A stretch of 61,756 nt of DNA from an uncultured Alphaproteobacteria bacterium (GTDB taxonomy: Bacteria > Pseudomonadota > Alphaproteobacteria > Methylaequorales > Methylaequoraceae), in assembly GCA_902563305.1 (NCBI GenBank), contig CACEWP010000007.1:1-61756 (forward strand). Direction: 5' to 3'. The translations under genes were made by a program, and so were the position numbers. A model generated the notes under the pieces. That model had not been told where the DNA came from and ran no database searches. It worked only from the letters and a program-made list of their open reading frames with translations. Positions 61,293 through 61,756 of the stretch are shown piece by piece; position 1 is the first letter of the stretch; every line of letters starts with the position of its first letter.

Positions 61293-61756
61293 ATGAACCA
61301 AGTAAGAAATATTTTATTTTTTTTTTTTAACTTAAAAATAATCATCATATCTATTTTCTTACCATTAAACCCTTATAGCCAAGTCTCTTTCGAAGATGAA
61401 TCATTTAAACTAAACAATATCCCACTTCAATGTGAAAAGTCACTTGAATGGTATATCGATAATCCACAATATAAGGGAGAATATACCAGAGTTCTTGATT
61501 ACTGTAAGAAATATGCCAAAGATGTTAGTCCAGAGGGTTTTGAGGCAAACCCAATACTATCAGATTTTGGAAGTATGAGTGGTGTAAATACTCGTCCAAG
61601 AGATAACATTCATCAAGGTATAGATATAATTGGATCAAAGAATCAACCAGTAATTGCAATTGCTGATGGAGAGGTATTAGAAACTACTGTTGAAGATTGT
61701 TGGGGAGCAACCATGATAATTGATCATGGTAAGTCGGTTGATGGAAAAAAATTAAT
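61293..61756 (+). CDS. M23-family (LytM) peptidase, partial at right edge
   Basis: The frame opens at ATG 61293 and is still open at the window end (about 154 codons). An export signal (ILFFFFNLKIIIISIFLPL) contains a run of 12 T in the DNA. A linker with two Cys (PLQCEKSLEWYIDN; LDYCKKYAKD) leads into the peptidase: SDFGSMSGVNTRPRDNIHQG, then HQGIDI with the first zinc ligands (H-x3-D), and AIADGEVLETTVEDCWGATM with IDHG. The rest, with the H-x-H ligand, is outside. It should cut or bind peptidoglycan cross-bridges in the periplasm. Confidence 0.85.
   Translation, partial: MNQVRNILFFFFNLKIIIISIFLPLNPYSQVSFEDESFKLNNIPLQCEKSLEWYIDNPQYKGEYTRVLDYCKKYAKDVSPEGFEANPILSDFGSMSGVNTRPRDNIHQGIDIIGSKNQPVIAIADGEVLETTVEDCWGATMIIDHGKSVDGKKL

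Noticed and set aside
1-61756. CRISPR arrays, insertion sequences, prophage genes, rRNA, riboswitches
   Set aside because: I looked for regularly spaced repeats, transposase or integrase motifs, ribosomal RNA and conserved leader structures and saw none; gaps between genes are mostly too short to hold a riboswitch.

Overview
The window is a strongly AT-rich, gene-dense bacterial chromosome segment, most likely from a streamlined free-living marine alphaproteobacterium (Pelagibacterales/HIMB59-like habit, but I cannot fix the clade). Pointers to Alphaproteobacteria are the one-cysteine DksA, a GTTC-N7-GTTC LexA-type box at recA, the purB-purC-purS-purQ-purL-bolA-grxD order, a eukaryote-like dimeric NADP isocitrate dehydrogenase, class II DAHP synthase, an Ig/LysM protein of alphaproteobacterial style and PopZ-like proteins. 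I see no phage, transposon, integrase or CRISPR. No stretch over 300 bases lacks a gene: the apparently empty first 790 bases hold an edge-truncated methyltransferase, the right edge holds an edge-truncated M23 peptidase, and 60.54-60.69 kb hides a 51-aa membrane protein.

Layout. 0-5.4 kb (minus): ppx-rlmE-guaB-guaA-methyltransferase. 5.5-9.6 kb (plus): RND adaptor and pump. 9.6-12.1 kb (minus): LysM/Ig protein, psd, pssA (phosphatidylethanolamine synthesis). 12.2-18.2 kb: icd, alaS, recA with its operator, dksA, a GmhB-like phosphatase. 18.2-27 kb: formate-oxidation module (NAD-linked formate dehydrogenase fusion subunits, OFA-type transporter, mobA, fdhD, moaA), then nadK and argE. 28.9-34.2 kb: a seven-gene queuosine block (queA-tgt-queF facing queC-queE-queD, then queG). 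34.2-38.5 kb: prolyl iminopeptidase, an orphan HExxH protein, a DsbA-like thioredoxin, tRNA-Leu(UAA), two PopZ-like proteins around a membrane protein, and a CinA-type domain. 38.6-45 kb: map and the purine operon ending in bolA-grxD. 45-54.5 kb (minus): glycosyltransferase, rpsD, trmJ, cimA, gltX, nadE, aroG, gor. 54.6-58 kb: a clear intrinsic terminator behind a unit carrying a flavin reductase, DUF2237, a YidD-acetyltransferase fusion and cysS. 58-61.7 kb: small secreted and membrane proteins, YtoQ and an M23 peptidase.

How genes work together. GuaB and GuaA make GMP from IMP while the pur operon supplies IMP and AMP precursors. Psd and PssA make phosphatidylethanolamine. FDH, MobA, MoaA and FdhD form a formate-to-NADH module with its molybdopterin and maturation functions, and the transporter overlaps mobA by four bases. 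The que genes cover GTP-derived carboxytetrahydropterin to queuosine-tRNA.

Most interesting points. (1) A YidD protein fused in frame to a GNAT acetyltransferase. (2) Two PopZ-like proteins, one only 68 aa, flanking a membrane protein. (3) A queuosine block whose Tgt lacks two of four zinc ligands and whose QueD lacks the usual catalytic Cys and Glu, alongside a GmhB without its zinc loop and a one-cysteine DksA. (4) Nine convergent gene junctions of which five overlap and the rest are 0-23 bases apart. (5) A LexA-type box built into an 11-bp tandem repeat that runs into the recA start codon. (6) A cluster of unrecognised small secreted and membrane proteins near the right end. I did not find a clearly new defence or mobile system. 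Residue numbers of reference enzymes are from memory and all family calls are by eye.
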